Shown here: one piece after another, positions 28,951-37,159 of the stretch
Position numbering within the stretch: position 1 is the stretch's first letter
Layout: every line of letters begins with the position of its first letter
Assembly (NCBI RefSeq): GCF_008065375.1
Contig: NZ_VJYI01000009.1
Location: 62,001-126,000, forward strand
DNA: 64,000 bases
Direction of reading: 5' to 3'
Source of the DNA: Nonomuraea sp. SYSU D8015
Lineage (GTDB): Bacteria; Actinomycetota; Actinomycetes; Streptosporangiales; Streptosporangiaceae
The notes under the pieces: generated by a model
Database searches by the model: none
What the model was told of the DNA's origin: nothing
Seen by the model: the letters and a program-made list of their open reading frames with translations, nothing else
Translations under genes and position numbers: made by a program

Positions 28951-30627
28951 CTACCGGCAGTTCGGATTCGACCAGCTCGTCCAGCCCTCCCGGACGCCGC
29001 CCTCGCCGGTCGCGGTCCAGCCGGCCGGCGGCGGGCCCGCGTCGGGCGGGACGATCGCGGTGCAGGCGCCGGGCGGGGGCGTGCGGTCGTAGAGCTCCAC
29101 CCGGCTCCACCACACCCGGTACGACAGCGGCACCCACACGTTCCACTTCACCCGCCGATCGACGGCCACCTGTCCGGGAGGCGGCGCGGGCAGCCAGTCG
29201 CGACCCGACGCCGGCGGGGTCGCGGGCGCCAGGTGCACGGTGAACGCGACGTCGATCATCACCAGCACGCCCACGACGAGCGGCCTGCCGCGGCGGGCGA
29301 GGAGCACGGCGGGAGCGGTCAGGCAGCCCAGGATGACGAGGGCGGCGGAGGAGGCCGCGGGCATGTCGAGCGCGTCCCGCACGCCGCTCAGGAAGATCAC
29401 CTCAGGGAAGTCGAACGCGATGAAGGCATAACGCTCCAGCCGGTCCCCCGCGTACCAGGCGGCCGCGCCGCCCGTCACGGCCAGCAGCCCCGCGGCGGCC
29501 AGCGCGTGCCGCGCCACCGCGAGCCGCCCGCATCGGACCAGCACGATCAGCCCGGCCAGCGTCCAGGCCACCGCGACGCAGGCCAGATAGCGGCCGTAGG
29601 CGTAGTTGCCGACCCGGTGCTCGTCCGGCAGCGCGGCCGACGAGGCGTACGCGATGCCGAGGGTGGTGGCCAGCAGCGCACCAGCGAGCACGCGCTGCGG
29701 GAGCGGCGCGGACCGGCGTAAGAGCACGACCGCCGCGCCCGCCAGGCCGACGCCCGCCAGCCCCCACGTGGCGGCGATCAGGTACCAGAACTGCCCGGCC
29801 GCCCCCGACAGCGCCCACGCCTGCCCGTCGAGGCTCGTCAGCCGGTCGGCGAGCATCCCGGACAGGTCACGCGCCCCGCGCGGGTAGAGAGCGGCCGCCA
29901 GAGCCCCGTTGAGGGCCTGCCCCGCCAGCACCGTCAGGCCCGCTGCGCCCAGCGCCGCGACGGCGGCCGCGCGCGGCACCCGCCGGATCAGCGCCCCGAC
30001 GACCAGCGCGCACACCGCGAGGACGACCATCCCGCGCAGGTGCACCGCCGTCGCGTACCCCGCCAGTGCCCCCGCCGCCGCCCCGGCGCTCACCGAGCCG
30101 CGCGCGGCCAGGTCGTGCACCGCGATCAGCCAGGCCAGCACGAGGACCGGCAGGATCGCGTCGGCCAGCGCCAGCCCGGCGAACACCAGCAACGCCGGGG
30201 AAAGCCCCGCCGCGAACGCCATGACCAGCGCCGCCCGCCACCCGAGCGCCAGGCGCCGTAGCAGCGCGTAGGCCAGCGGGAACGCGCCCGCCGCCGCCAC
30301 CGACCCCGCCACGACCACCATCCGGTACGCCACCGCCGGATCGGACGTCACCCAGAAGACCGGGACCAGCAGCAAGGCGTACCCGCCCTGGTAGAAGGTC
30401 GAGCCGCTCAGGTCCGCGCCCGGACCGCCCGCCAGCCACCGCGCGGCCAGCAGATAGCCGGTCTCGTCCGGGTTCGCCACCGGCCCCGCGTGGTACCGGT
30501 ACAACCACAGCCGCAGCGCCACGTGCACGGCCCACCCCACCGCCAGCAGCCACCACAGCCGCCGGGGCCGTCCCTGCTCCTCCCGCAGCGCGCTTTCCGG
30601 CACGCGGGCCATGGACAGCGTCGTCAT
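28951..30627 (-). CDS. Multi-pass membrane protein, GT-C glycosyltransferase-like
   Basis: 558 residues with about 10-12 membrane helices and a C-terminal extracytoplasmic part of about 90 residues (from PATPPASGRDWLPAPPP). The first extracellular loop has the acidic motif NPDETGYLLAARWLAGG, as in lipid-phospho-sugar-dependent GT-C enzymes (PMT/ArnT-like), where an Asp or Glu in this loop is catalytic. Sugar donor and acceptor are unknown. GGGAGGGA precedes the ATG. It lies downstream of an L,D-transpeptidase, suggesting a cell-envelope role. Confidence 0.72.
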   Translation of the reverse strand: MTTLSMARVPESALREEQGRPRRLWWLLAVGWAVHVALRLWLYRYHAGPVANPDETGYLLAARWLAGGPGADLSGSTFYQGGYALLLVPVFWVTSDPAVAYRMVVVAGSVAAAGAFPLAYALLRRLALGWRAALVMAFAAGLSPALLVFAGLALADAILPVLVLAWLIAVHDLAARGSVSAGAAAGALAGYATAVHLRGMVVLAVCALVVGALIRRVPRAAAVAALGAAGLTVLAGQALNGALAAALYPRGARDLSGMLADRLTSLDGQAWALSGAAGQFWYLIAATWGLAGVGLAGAAVVLLRRSAPLPQRVLAGALLATTLGIAYASSAALPDEHRVGNYAYGRYLACVAVAWTLAGLIVLVRCGRLAVARHALAAAGLLAVTGGAAAWYAGDRLERYAFIAFDFPEVIFLSGVRDALDMPAASSAALVILGCLTAPAVLLARRGRPLVVGVLVMIDVAFTVHLAPATPPASGRDWLPAPPPGQVAVDRRVKWNVWVPLSYRVWWSRVELYDRTPPPGACTAIVPPDAGPPPAGWTATGEGGVREGWTSWSNPNCR

Positions 30628-30667
30628 GGATCCCTCCCGAAGTCAGGAGGGAGTCCAGCAAGAGATC

Positions 30668-30709
30668 CATAACCCGCCCGTCACGCGATCCGGTTATGCG
30701 GGCGTTATG
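30668..30709 (-). repeat. Inverted repeat between the L,D-transpeptidase and GT-C genes
   Basis: CATAACCCGCCCG and CGGGCGTTATG are complementary apart from a 2-nt bulge, separated by 18 nt that contain another CGGTTATGCGGG copy. It lies just past the L,D-transpeptidase stop and could be a terminator or an operator for the GT-C gene. Confidence 0.5.
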
Positions 30710-30718
30710 TCAGAGGCT

Positions 30719-31570
30719 TCAGGGGCGTTTGAACGCACCCCGGACGTGGACCGGGACGCCCTTGCCGAGCATGCCGGGCAGCACCTCGGCCACGTTCATC
30801 GGCATGCGCACGCACCCGTGGGAGGCCGGATAGAGCGGCACCGACAGCGCGCCGTGGAAGGCGATGCCGCCGTTGAAGAAGATCGGGTTGTAGAGCTCCC
30901 CGAGGTAGGACTTGTGCCAGCCGCTCTTGCGCCAGGTGGTCTTGTAGTTGCCCGTCGGCGTGCGGGCCGAGCCGCAGAAGCGCTGCTCCTTGCCCTGCCA
31001 CACGGTGGTCTCGCAGTAGGGGACCCCGCTGCCGGACGAGATGTGGGTGATCAGCCTGGCCTGGCCGTCGATGTACATGACCATGATCTGCTTGGTCAGG
31101 TTGACCTCGGCGCGGGTCGGGCTGCCGTTCTTGACCAGCACCTTGGGAGCCTTCGGGGTCTCCAGGGCCTCCCACGTGCGCTTGGCGATCGTGCTGGTCG
31201 GCCTGATGCCGTTGACCTTCTGGAACGCCCACACGGCGGCCAGCGTCGTGCCGCCGTATCGCCCGTCGGCCCTGCCGGGGCGGTAGCCCAGCTCGGTCAG
31301 CCGCTTCTGCAGCCACGTGACGGCCTCGCCCTTGGCGCCCAGCTTGAGCGTCTTGCGCGGCGCGGTGACGGTCTCGGCGGCCGGGACGGACCGGCCACCG
31401 GCCGGGGCGGACCGGCCACCGGCCGGGGCGGTCTGTGTGGCGACCGGGACCGCCGCGGTGATGACAGGCGACGCCTGCGGGCGTTGCGTCGCCTGTGTCC
31501 CGCAGCCCGAGAGTGCGACGGCGCCAGCCGTCAGCAGAGCAGCCATCCCGGGCAGCCGTCGAGCCCCCAC
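30719..31570 (-). CDS. L,D-transpeptidase lipoprotein with peptidoglycan-binding domain
   Basis: A cell-wall cross-linking enzyme. The N-terminus is a lipoprotein signal with lipobox LSGC, followed by a Pro/Ala/Gly linker with a short repeat (APAGGRS twice). Then comes a PG_binding_1 domain (LKLGAKGEAVTWLQKRLTELGY .. FQKVNGI) and the YkuD domain with IAFHG and the catalytic SHGCVRM. GAGAGG lies 8 nt before the GTG at 31570 (VGARRLPGMAALL); a GTG at 31579 is the alternative. It is divergent from the YbaK-like gene. Confidence 0.9.
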   Translation of the reverse strand: MGARRLPGMAALLTAGAVALSGCGTQATQRPQASPVITAAVPVATQTAPAGGRSAPAGGRSVPAAETVTAPRKTLKLGAKGEAVTWLQKRLTELGYRPGRADGRYGGTTLAAVWAFQKVNGIRPTSTIAKRTWEALETPKAPKVLVKNGSPTRAEVNLTKQIMVMYIDGQARLITHISSGSGVPYCETTVWQGKEQRFCGSARTPTGNYKTTWRKSGWHKSYLGELYNPIFFNGGIAFHGALSVPLYPASHGCVRMPMNVAEVLPGMLGKGVPVHVRGAFKRP

Positions 31571-31668
31571 CCGTATCACCTCTCACGCCATCGAACACCA
31601 GATCAAAGGACCCTACACCAGTCACCACGAATGGGTAATCAAGCGGTCAACCTGTTTAGAGTGTCTCC

Positions 31669-32145
31669 ATGTCTGAGAAGTTGCCGGGACAGGCCGTCGT
31701 CGTGGAATCCGCTCTGCGCGAGCTCGGGGTGACCGGCGAGATTGTCGTCCTGCCCGAGAAGGCGCCCACGGCGGCGACGGCCGCCGCCCAGCTGTGTTGC
31801 GAGGTCGGAGCGATCGCCAACAGCCTGATCTTCGACGCCGACGGCGCGCCGCTGCTGGTGCTGACGAGCGGGGCGCACCGGGTGGACACCGGGCTCATCG
31901 CCCGCACGGCGGGCGCGGAGAAGGTGCGCCGCGCGACCCCCGAGTTCGTCCGGGCGGCCACCGGCCAGCCCATCGGCGGCGTCGCCCCCGTCGGGCACCC
32001 GGCGCCGGTGCCGACCCTGGTGGACAACTGGCTGAGCAAGCACGAGGTGGTGTGGGCGGCCGGGGGACATCCGCACACGGTGTTCCCGACCACCTTCGAC
32101 GAGCTCGTGCGCATCACCGGGGGCACCCCCGTGGACGTCGAGTAG
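31669..32145 (+). CDS. YbaK/EbsC-family aminoacyl-tRNA deacylase
   Basis: 158 residues of the prolyl-tRNA-synthetase-associated editing fold, which clears mischarged tRNAs in trans. Conserved elements are TAATAAAQLCCEVGAIANSLIF, VLTSGAHRVDTG (substrate-binding GxxRVD), FVRAATGQPIGGVAPVGHP and WAAGGHPHTVF. A TAGAGT -10 lies 10 nt before the ATG without a Shine-Dalgarno, suggesting a (near-)leaderless mRNA. It is followed within 2 nt by a GNAT gene. Confidence 0.92.
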   Translation: MSEKLPGQAVVVESALRELGVTGEIVVLPEKAPTAATAAAQLCCEVGAIANSLIFDADGAPLLVLTSGAHRVDTGLIARTAGAEKVRRATPEFVRAATGQPIGGVAPVGHPAPVPTLVDNWLSKHEVVWAAGGHPHTVFPTTFDELVRITGGTPVDVE

Positions 32146-32146
32146 T

Positions 32147-32731
32147 GTGCGTCGGGTGATCGAGTTTCGCGGAGCGGGGCCGGCCGAGTTCACCGAGCGG
32201 CTGGAGACGGTGATCGACATTTACACGGCAGCGATGAACCCGCCCCAGGAGCAGATCACCGGCCGCAAGACCATCATGCGAAATCATGCGACATATCCCT
32301 TTTTTCAGTGTTATTTCGCAGAATTGCGCGATTCGTCCCCTGCCCCGGGCGTTTCCGAAAAACCTCAGATCGTGGGCTTCGCGTATGGATTCCACGGCGC
32401 GCCCGGGCAGTGGTGGCACGACGTGGTGCTCAGGGCGCTCGCCGAGCAGTCCGGCCGGGAGGTCGCGAACGCCTGGCTGGGCAACGCGTTCGAGCTCGCC
32501 GAGATCCACGTCCATCCCGACTACCAGAGCAAGGGCATCGGCCGAGCCATGATCCGGACGCTGTGCGCGGGCCGCCGCGAGCGCACGGCCGTCCTGTCCA
32601 CCCACGACCGGCCCACGGCCGCCCGCCGCCTCTACGCCAGCATGGGTTTCAGGGACCTGCTGACCAGGTTCGTCTTCCCGGGCGGCTTCGAGGAGTACGT
32701 GATCGCGGGCCGCCCGCTTCCCTTGGCGTGA
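32147..32731 (+). CDS. GNAT-family N-acetyltransferase
   Basis: 194 residues. The acetyl-CoA site reads LAEIHVHPDYQSKGIGRAMIRTL (motif A, Q/RxxGxG/A-like), and TAARRLYASMGF is motif B. The start is GTG (32147 or 32156). The target is unknown. One segment (32275-32335, NHATYPFFQCYF) uses AT-rich codons unlike the rest of the gene. It is probably co-transcribed with the YbaK gene. Confidence 0.88.
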   Translation: MRRVIEFRGAGPAEFTERLETVIDIYTAAMNPPQEQITGRKTIMRNHATYPFFQCYFAELRDSSPAPGVSEKPQIVGFAYGFHGAPGQWWHDVVLRALAEQSGREVANAWLGNAFELAEIHVHPDYQSKGIGRAMIRTLCAGRRERTAVLSTHDRPTAARRLYASMGFRDLLTRFVFPGGFEEYVIAGRPLPLA

Positions 32732-32820
32732 TATGACTCTCGGGTTTGCGCCCGCATGACCGCGGGCACGTTCCATTACGGAAAGTGTTCGCTCGTTTAC
32801 CTACCGACAACCATCCCCTG

Positions 32821-32859
32821 CCCGTCACCCGCCCGGTCCCCCTGCGGGCGGGTGGCGGG
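32821..32859. terminator. Bidirectional hairpin terminator
   Basis: CCCGTCACCCGCCCG and CGGGCGGGTGGCGGG pair over 15 bp with one G-T mismatch around a 9-nt loop, between the convergent GNAT and metF genes. Confidence 0.75.
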
Positions 32860-32868
32860 CCACCCCGT

Positions 32869-32964
32869 CGGACCACTTTCAAGGCCCATCTCACGTCGTG
32901 ACGACGCCTGACCCGTGCGCGGCCGGAGAGCGTCCGCCTGGACGCCCTCAGCCCCCGGTCGGCT
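32869..32964. repeat. Copy 1 of a direct repeat of about 100 bp (metF 3' end-like)
   Basis: Shares CGGACCACTTTCAMGGCCCA, CGTCGTSACG and CTGGASGCCCTCAGCCC with a second copy at 33182-33287. The last part resembles the final codons of metF. Confidence 0.75.
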
Positions 32965-33181
32965 GGAGACCTCCACCCCGGGCCGAGACAGGCGAACCCG
33001 CCGCCCGCGCGCCACGACGCCCTGGCCGCCACCGGCATACGACGGACGTACGCGGGACCGCAGCGCCTGGTCGGCCAAGCACGCCCGCGGGAGTGAGCAG
33101 GGCGACAAGCCGGCACGCCGAACTGCTCGGCGGGGCGACGGGCCGGCGCGTCGGACTGCCGACGGGTGACGGACCGACGCC

Positions 33182-33287
33182 TCGGACCACTTTCACGGCC
33201 CACCTGAACGTCGTCACGGCGCCCGGCCCCGTGCGGGGTCAGAAACCGTCTCCCTGGAGGCCCTCAGCCCCGGTCGGCGTCTGGGTG
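33182..33287. repeat. Copy 2 of the direct repeat, including the metF stop
   Basis: The second copy begins CGGACCACTTTCACGGCC and extends across the metF stop (33264-33266) into its last seven or so codons. Spacing between the copies is about 313 bp. Confidence 0.75.
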
Positions 33288-34241
33288 ACCTTGGCCGGCC
33301 GTAACGAATGATGGTTTCGACCCGGCGGAAACCGCCACCCCGTCGAGACGCTGGAACACCTCGCGGGACGCGCTGGAGCGGTTGAAGGTGATGAAGTGGA
33401 TCCCCGGCGCGCCCTCGTCCAGCAGCCGCCGGCACAGCTCGGCCCCGTGGTCGATGCCGAGCCGCCGCACCGCGGCCGGATCGTCGGCGACCTCCTCGAA
33501 GCGCGCCGCCACCTCCGCCGGGAACGGCGCCCCCGACAGCTGCTCGGACCGCGCGATCGTGCTCATCTGCGTCACCGGCATGATGCACGGGATGATCGGC
33601 GTGTCGCACCCCTTGGCCGCCACCCGGTCCCGCAGCCGCAGGTAGTCCTCCGCCCGGAAGAACATCTGCGTGATCGCATAGTCCGCCCCGGCGCGGCACT
33701 TGCGGACGAAGTATTCGGTGTCGGACTCGATGGACGGCGAACGCGGGTGCTTGTAGGGGAACGCGGCCACGCCGACGCAGAAGTCGCCCGCCTGCCGGAT
33801 CAGCCGCACCAGCTCCTCGGCGTAGAGGACGCCCTCGGGGTGCTTGATCCACTCGGCGGTCGGGTCGCCAGGAGGGTCGCCGCGAACCGCCAGGATGTTG
33901 CGCACCCCGGCGTCGGCCAGGCGGCCGACCAGGTGGCGCAGCTCGCGGATCGAGTGGTTGACCGCCGTGAAGTGCGCCACGGGCGTGAGCGTGGTGTCGT
34001 GGGCGATCCGCTCCACGATGCCGACCGTGCGGTCCCGGGTCGAGCCGCCGGCGCCGTACGTCACCGACACGAACGTCGGCCGCAGCGACTCCAGCTCCCT
34101 GATCGCCCGCCACAGCTGCCGCTCGCCCTCGTCGGTCTTCGGAGGGAAGAACTCGAACGAGAACGTGCGGCCACCGGCGGCGAGCATCTCGCGGACGGTG
34201 GGAACACGATCGGGCCGGATAGACGGTCGACCAAGAGCCAT
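33264..34241 (-). CDS. metF: 5,10-methylenetetrahydrofolate reductase
   Basis: Reduces methylene-THF to methyl-THF for methionine synthesis. A 325-residue FAD-dependent TIM barrel with FSFEFFPPKTDEGE, TYGAGGSTRDRT (THF-binding region), NILAVRGDPPGD, ADYAITQMFF and PIIPCIMPV. The start ATG at 34241 (MALGRPSIRPDRV) is taken; the frame is open 12 codons further. About 20 extra residues after FITFNRSSASREVFQRL are not conserved. In M. tuberculosis a metF-like gene, idsA2, Rv2175c and pknL also lie close together. Confidence 0.95.
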   Translation of the reverse strand: MALGRPSIRPDRVPTVREMLAAGGRTFSFEFFPPKTDEGERQLWRAIRELESLRPTFVSVTYGAGGSTRDRTVGIVERIAHDTTLTPVAHFTAVNHSIRELRHLVGRLADAGVRNILAVRGDPPGDPTAEWIKHPEGVLYAEELVRLIRQAGDFCVGVAAFPYKHPRSPSIESDTEYFVRKCRAGADYAITQMFFRAEDYLRLRDRVAAKGCDTPIIPCIMPVTQMSTIARSEQLSGAPFPAEVAARFEEVADDPAAVRRLGIDHGAELCRRLLDEGAPGIHFITFNRSSASREVFQRLDGVAVSAGSKPSFVTAGQGHPDADRG

Positions 34242-34637
34242 GGTCCCAAGGGTACGGCAGTCGCCGGCGCTCGCCATGCGCCCCGGTGGTCACCCGTGGA
34301 ACTGTTGGCTGGATTCTCCTCGTCCCACAGGTTGCGACAATGGTAATCGTGAGGTAACTCTATGTCGCAACCGAGTGTCCGGCCGACATCCGGTCCCCGA
34401 CGCGGTTCTCAGCCACGGTCCGCCCGGCTCGCCGGACGGACGCGGCCCGGGCTTCCATCGGATCGCCGACCCCGGTCGCGTGCGACGAGATCACGCCGAG
34501 GTCCGCTTCATTGACGTGAACCCAGAGAACCGAAGACGCTACAGCGAGTCGCTGGGAGACTCGTGGCCGCCGATGCGCCCAGTGGCTCAATATGAGCCGG
34601 GATCGGAGCGTGTTCGCCCGGCCACTAGTCTCAAGGC
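34242..34637. other. Divergent intergenic region between metF and the polyprenyl synthase
   Basis: Carries the promoters of both neighbours. A 50-codon frame (34362-34514, MSQPSVRPTSGPRRGSQPRS.., very Arg/Pro-rich) has GAGG 7 nt before its ATG but no similarity I can name; I do not call it a gene. TAGTCT lies about 6 nt before the polyprenyl synthase ATG. Confidence 0.45.
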
Positions 34638-35705
34638 ATGACCACTGACGCCGCGAGGATGGACGCCCTGCGCACGCAAGTGGAGCGCGCCCTGGGCGAG
34701 TTCGTCGAACGGCAGCTCCCCGGCCCCGGCGACCCCGACCTGGAGCCGCTGCGCACGGCCGCCGAGGAGCTGCTGGCCGGCGGCAAGCGGCTGCGGCCCG
34801 CGTTCTGCTACTGGGGCTGGCGCGGAGCGGGCGGCACGGACGTTCCCGAGATCTTCACCGCGGCGGCCTCGCTGGAGCTGCTGCAGGCAAGCGCGCTGGT
34901 GCACGACGACGTGATGGACAAGAGCGACCTGCGCAGGGGCATGCCTGCCGCGCACCGCCGGTTCCAGGCGATGCACGAGAAGGCGGGCTGGCACGGCTCG
35001 GCCGAGCAGTTCGGCGAGGGCGCGGCGATCCTGCTGGGCAACCTGCTGCTGATCTGGTCGGGCCAGATGTGGCGCAACAGCGGCCTTCCGCCCGAGGCCC
35101 TGGAGGCGGCCCAGCCCGTGCACGACCACATGCGCACGGAGCTGATGTGCGGGCAGTACCTCGACCTGCTGGAGCAGGCGCACGGGGAGAACACCTTCGA
35201 GTCGGCGCTGCGGGTGGCGCTGTTCAAGAGCGGGAAATACTCGGTGGAGCAGCCGCTCAGGCTGGGCCTCGTGCTCGCCGCCCGGGAGCTGAAGCCGTGG
35301 ATGGACGAGCTGTGCACCGGGTACGGCAGGCGGGTGGGGATCGCGTTCCAGCTGCGTGACGACATCCTGGGCGTGTTCGGCGACCCGGCGCAGACCGGCA
35401 AGCCCGCTGGGGACGATCTGCGGGAGGGCAAGCGGACGATGCTCGTGGCACGCACGCTCGCGGCCGCCTCGCCCGGGGACGCGGAGACCGTACGGCGGCT
35501 GCTGGGGGATCCGGGGCTGGACGAGCATGGGGTGACCACGCTGCGGCGGATCATCGAGGACACGGGGGCGCTGGAGGAGTGCGAGGACCTGATCGCCGAC
35601 TACCTCGGCCAGGCCCTGGCCGCCCTCGACGAGGCCCCCGTCACATCCGAGGCCCGCACGGCCCTGACCGAGCTCGCCATCGCGGCCACCTCCCGCAAGA
35701 CCTGA
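34638..35705 (+). CDS. Polyprenyl (geranylgeranyl-type) diphosphate synthase
   Basis: Condenses isopentenyl diphosphate with an allylic diphosphate. The 355-residue all-helical protein shows GGKRLRPAFCYWGW, the first Asp-rich motif ALVHDDVMDKSDLRRG, MRTELMCGQYLDLLEQA, FKSGKYSVEQP and the second motif FQLRDDILGVFGD. This matches actinobacterial IdsA-type enzymes making C15-C20 chains; chain length cannot be set by eye. A leaderless start is likely (TAGTCT just upstream). It lies divergent from metF, as idsA2 does in M. tuberculosis. Confidence 0.93.
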   Translation: MTTDAARMDALRTQVERALGEFVERQLPGPGDPDLEPLRTAAEELLAGGKRLRPAFCYWGWRGAGGTDVPEIFTAAASLELLQASALVHDDVMDKSDLRRGMPAAHRRFQAMHEKAGWHGSAEQFGEGAAILLGNLLLIWSGQMWRNSGLPPEALEAAQPVHDHMRTELMCGQYLDLLEQAHGENTFESALRVALFKSGKYSVEQPLRLGLVLAARELKPWMDELCTGYGRRVGIAFQLRDDILGVFGDPAQTGKPAGDDLREGKRTMLVARTLAAASPGDAETVRRLLGDPGLDEHGVTTLRRIIEDTGALEECEDLIADYLGQALAALDEAPVTSEARTALTELAIAATSRKT

Positions 35706-35973
35706 ACCTCGCCGTCGCCGCGGCTGGCCGCGCCGCTCGCCCTCGACCGGCAACACAGGCGGGGGCGAACCGCCGGCCTCGGCGCCCGGCTCGGCCGACG
35801 GCGCGGTCAAGGACTTCCATGGCCGCCGAACACCTCGAGCACCCGACACTGGACGCCACGGCCGCCGAACACCTCGGCCGCGGACACCGCAGTCACCGGG
35901 CGCCCCGGCCCAGGCGTCGCGGTAGGGGCACATTGGTCAGCAGGCGGCGCAGCGTGCAACCGCGACCGTCAGC

Positions 35974-36022
35974 AGGCGCCTCCGGTCCCCAGGCGCTCCG
36001 GTCCCCAGGCGCTCCGGTCGGG
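35974..36022. repeat. 16-17-bp tandem repeat, three copies
   Basis: AGGCGCCTCCGGTCCCC, AGGCGCTCCGGTCCCC and AGGCGCTCCGGTCGGG lie head to tail; a further related copy is part of the hairpin at 36104. Confidence 0.75.
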
Positions 36023-36103
36023 AGGCGCCGCAGTCCTCAGGCGTCGCGTTCAGCGGGTGTCGGGGACCGCGGGCGGGCTGGTCAGCCGGTGCGGCGGTGA
36101 GCA

Positions 36104-36128
36104 GGCGCCTCCGGTCGGCGGAGGCGCC
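36104..36128 (-). terminator. Hairpin terminator of thiE
   Basis: A perfect 10-bp stem GGCGCCTCCG / CGGAGGCGCC with a 5-nt loop, directly after the thiE stop. Confidence 0.7.
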
Positions 36129-36129
36129 G

Positions 36130-36774
36130 TCAGCCGGTGGCGGTGGACAGGCGTTTGGCGAATTCGGCGGCGGCCGCACCGGGGTCGTCGGCGTCGGTGA
36201 TCGCGCGGACCACCACGACCCGGCTCACTCCGTACGACATGACCTCGTCCAGGTTGCCGAGGTCGATGCCGCCGATCCCGAACCACGGCCGCGACGTCCC
36301 CAGCGACGCCGCGTGCCGCAGCAGCGACGGACCGGGGGCGGGACGACCGGGTTTGGTCGGCGTGGGCCAGATGGGGCCGCAGCAGAAGTAGTCGACGCCC
36401 TCCTCCACCGCCGCGGCGGAAGCCTCGGCGGCGGAGTGGGTGGACCGCCCGATGACGATGTCGTCGCCGAGTATCTCTCGCGCGACCGCCACGGGAAGGT
36501 CGTCCTGCCCCAGGTGGAGCACGTCGGGCCGGGCGGCGTAGGCGATGTCCGCCCGGTCGTTGACGGCGAGCAGCTTGCCGTGCCGGTCGCAGGCGTCGCG
36601 GAAGACTTCGAGGAGCGCGAGTTCTTCGCGGGCCTCCAGGCCCTTCTCCCGCAGCTGGATGATGTCCACGCCCCCGGCCAGCACCGCGTCCAGGAACTGC
36701 GCGAGGTCGCCGCGGTCGCGGCGGCCGTCCGTGCAGAGATAGAGGCGCGCCTCAGAAAGCGAGGGCTTGGGCAC
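36130..36774 (-). CDS. thiE: Thiamine-phosphate synthase
   Basis: Joins HMP-PP and thiazole phosphate to thiamine phosphate. A 214-residue TIM barrel with LYLCTDG, IIQLREKGLEARE, LAVNDRADIAYA, LHLGQDDLPV, IGRSTHSAAEA, YFCCGPIWPTPTKPG (Px-T-xTK) and FGIGGIDLGN. The GTG at 36774 overlaps the upstream gene by 23 nt and has GAGG about 9 nt upstream; upstream in-frame codons lie inside the Rv2175c-like gene. The rest of the thiazole pathway (thiO-S-G) is 1.7 kb away on the opposite strand. Confidence 0.94.
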   Translation of the reverse strand: MPKPSLSEARLYLCTDGRRDRGDLAQFLDAVLAGGVDIIQLREKGLEAREELALLEVFRDACDRHGKLLAVNDRADIAYAARPDVLHLGQDDLPVAVAREILGDDIVIGRSTHSAAEASAAAVEEGVDYFCCGPIWPTPTKPGRPAPGPSLLRHAASLGTSRPWFGIGGIDLGNLDEVMSYGVSRVVVVRAITDADDPGAAAAEFAKRLSTATG

Positions 36775-37129
36775 GCCGCTTGACCTCGGTGTGACGGCCG
36801 GCCTTGATCGCCTCGATGGGCGATCCGGGCAGCGAGTCGTCAGGGGTGAAGAGCCAGCGCAGCGACTCGACATCGTCGTAGCCGGCGTCCTGCAACACGG
36901 TCAGTGTGCCGGGCAGGCCCTTCATCACTTCCTTTCCGTCGAGGAACACCGCGGGCACCTGCGGCGCGCCGCTCCCTTCCCGGCGCACGCCGAGGAGCTT
37001 GTGGTCCTTGAGAAGTTGCTTGGCCCGCCCGATCGGAAGGTCGAGGCGCTGGGCCACTTCGGGGAGCGTGAGCCACTCGTCGACGAGCTGCTCGGTCTCC
37101 CGGTCGATCTGTGCAACAGAAAGCGTCAC
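36752..37129 (-). CDS. Rv2175c-family DNA-binding protein
   Basis: 125 residues matching the mycobacterial protein Rv2175c, a winged-HTH DNA-binding protein that is a substrate of PknL. The HTH is VDEWLTLPEVAQRLDLPIGRAKQLLKDHKLLGVRR, followed by VPAVFLDGKEVMKGLPGTLTVLQDAGYDD and WLFTPDDSLPGSPIEA. The N-terminus carries Thr residues (MTLSVAQIDRETEQ) that could be phosphorylated by the kinase at 41401-43347. The start is GTG without a clear ribosome binding site, perhaps leaderless. Confidence 0.92.
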   Translation of the reverse strand: MTLSVAQIDRETEQLVDEWLTLPEVAQRLDLPIGRAKQLLKDHKLLGVRREGSGAPQVPAVFLDGKEVMKGLPGTLTVLQDAGYDDVESLRWLFTPDDSLPGSPIEAIKAGRHTEVKRRAQALAF

Positions 37130-37159
37130 GAAACCACAACTACCACATGCCGTGCTTGC

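Larger units (their letters stand above)
32732..33263. other. Intergenic region between the GNAT gene and metF
   Basis: Convergent gene ends. It holds a strong hairpin and two imperfect copies of a sequence of about 100 bp, the second running into the metF 3' end. No gene recognised between them. Confidence 0.6.
35706..36129. other. Intergenic region between the polyprenyl synthase and thiE
   Basis: Convergent gene ends with a 16-bp triple repeat and the thiE terminator. The rest is GC-rich with repeated GGCG(C/T)CG-type words; no gene recognised. Confidence 0.55.

Noticed and set aside
34362..34514. 50-codon Arg/Pro-rich frame with a ribosome binding site upstream of the polyprenyl synthase
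   Set aside because: No similarity, biased composition and overlap with promoter DNA; could be a chance frame.
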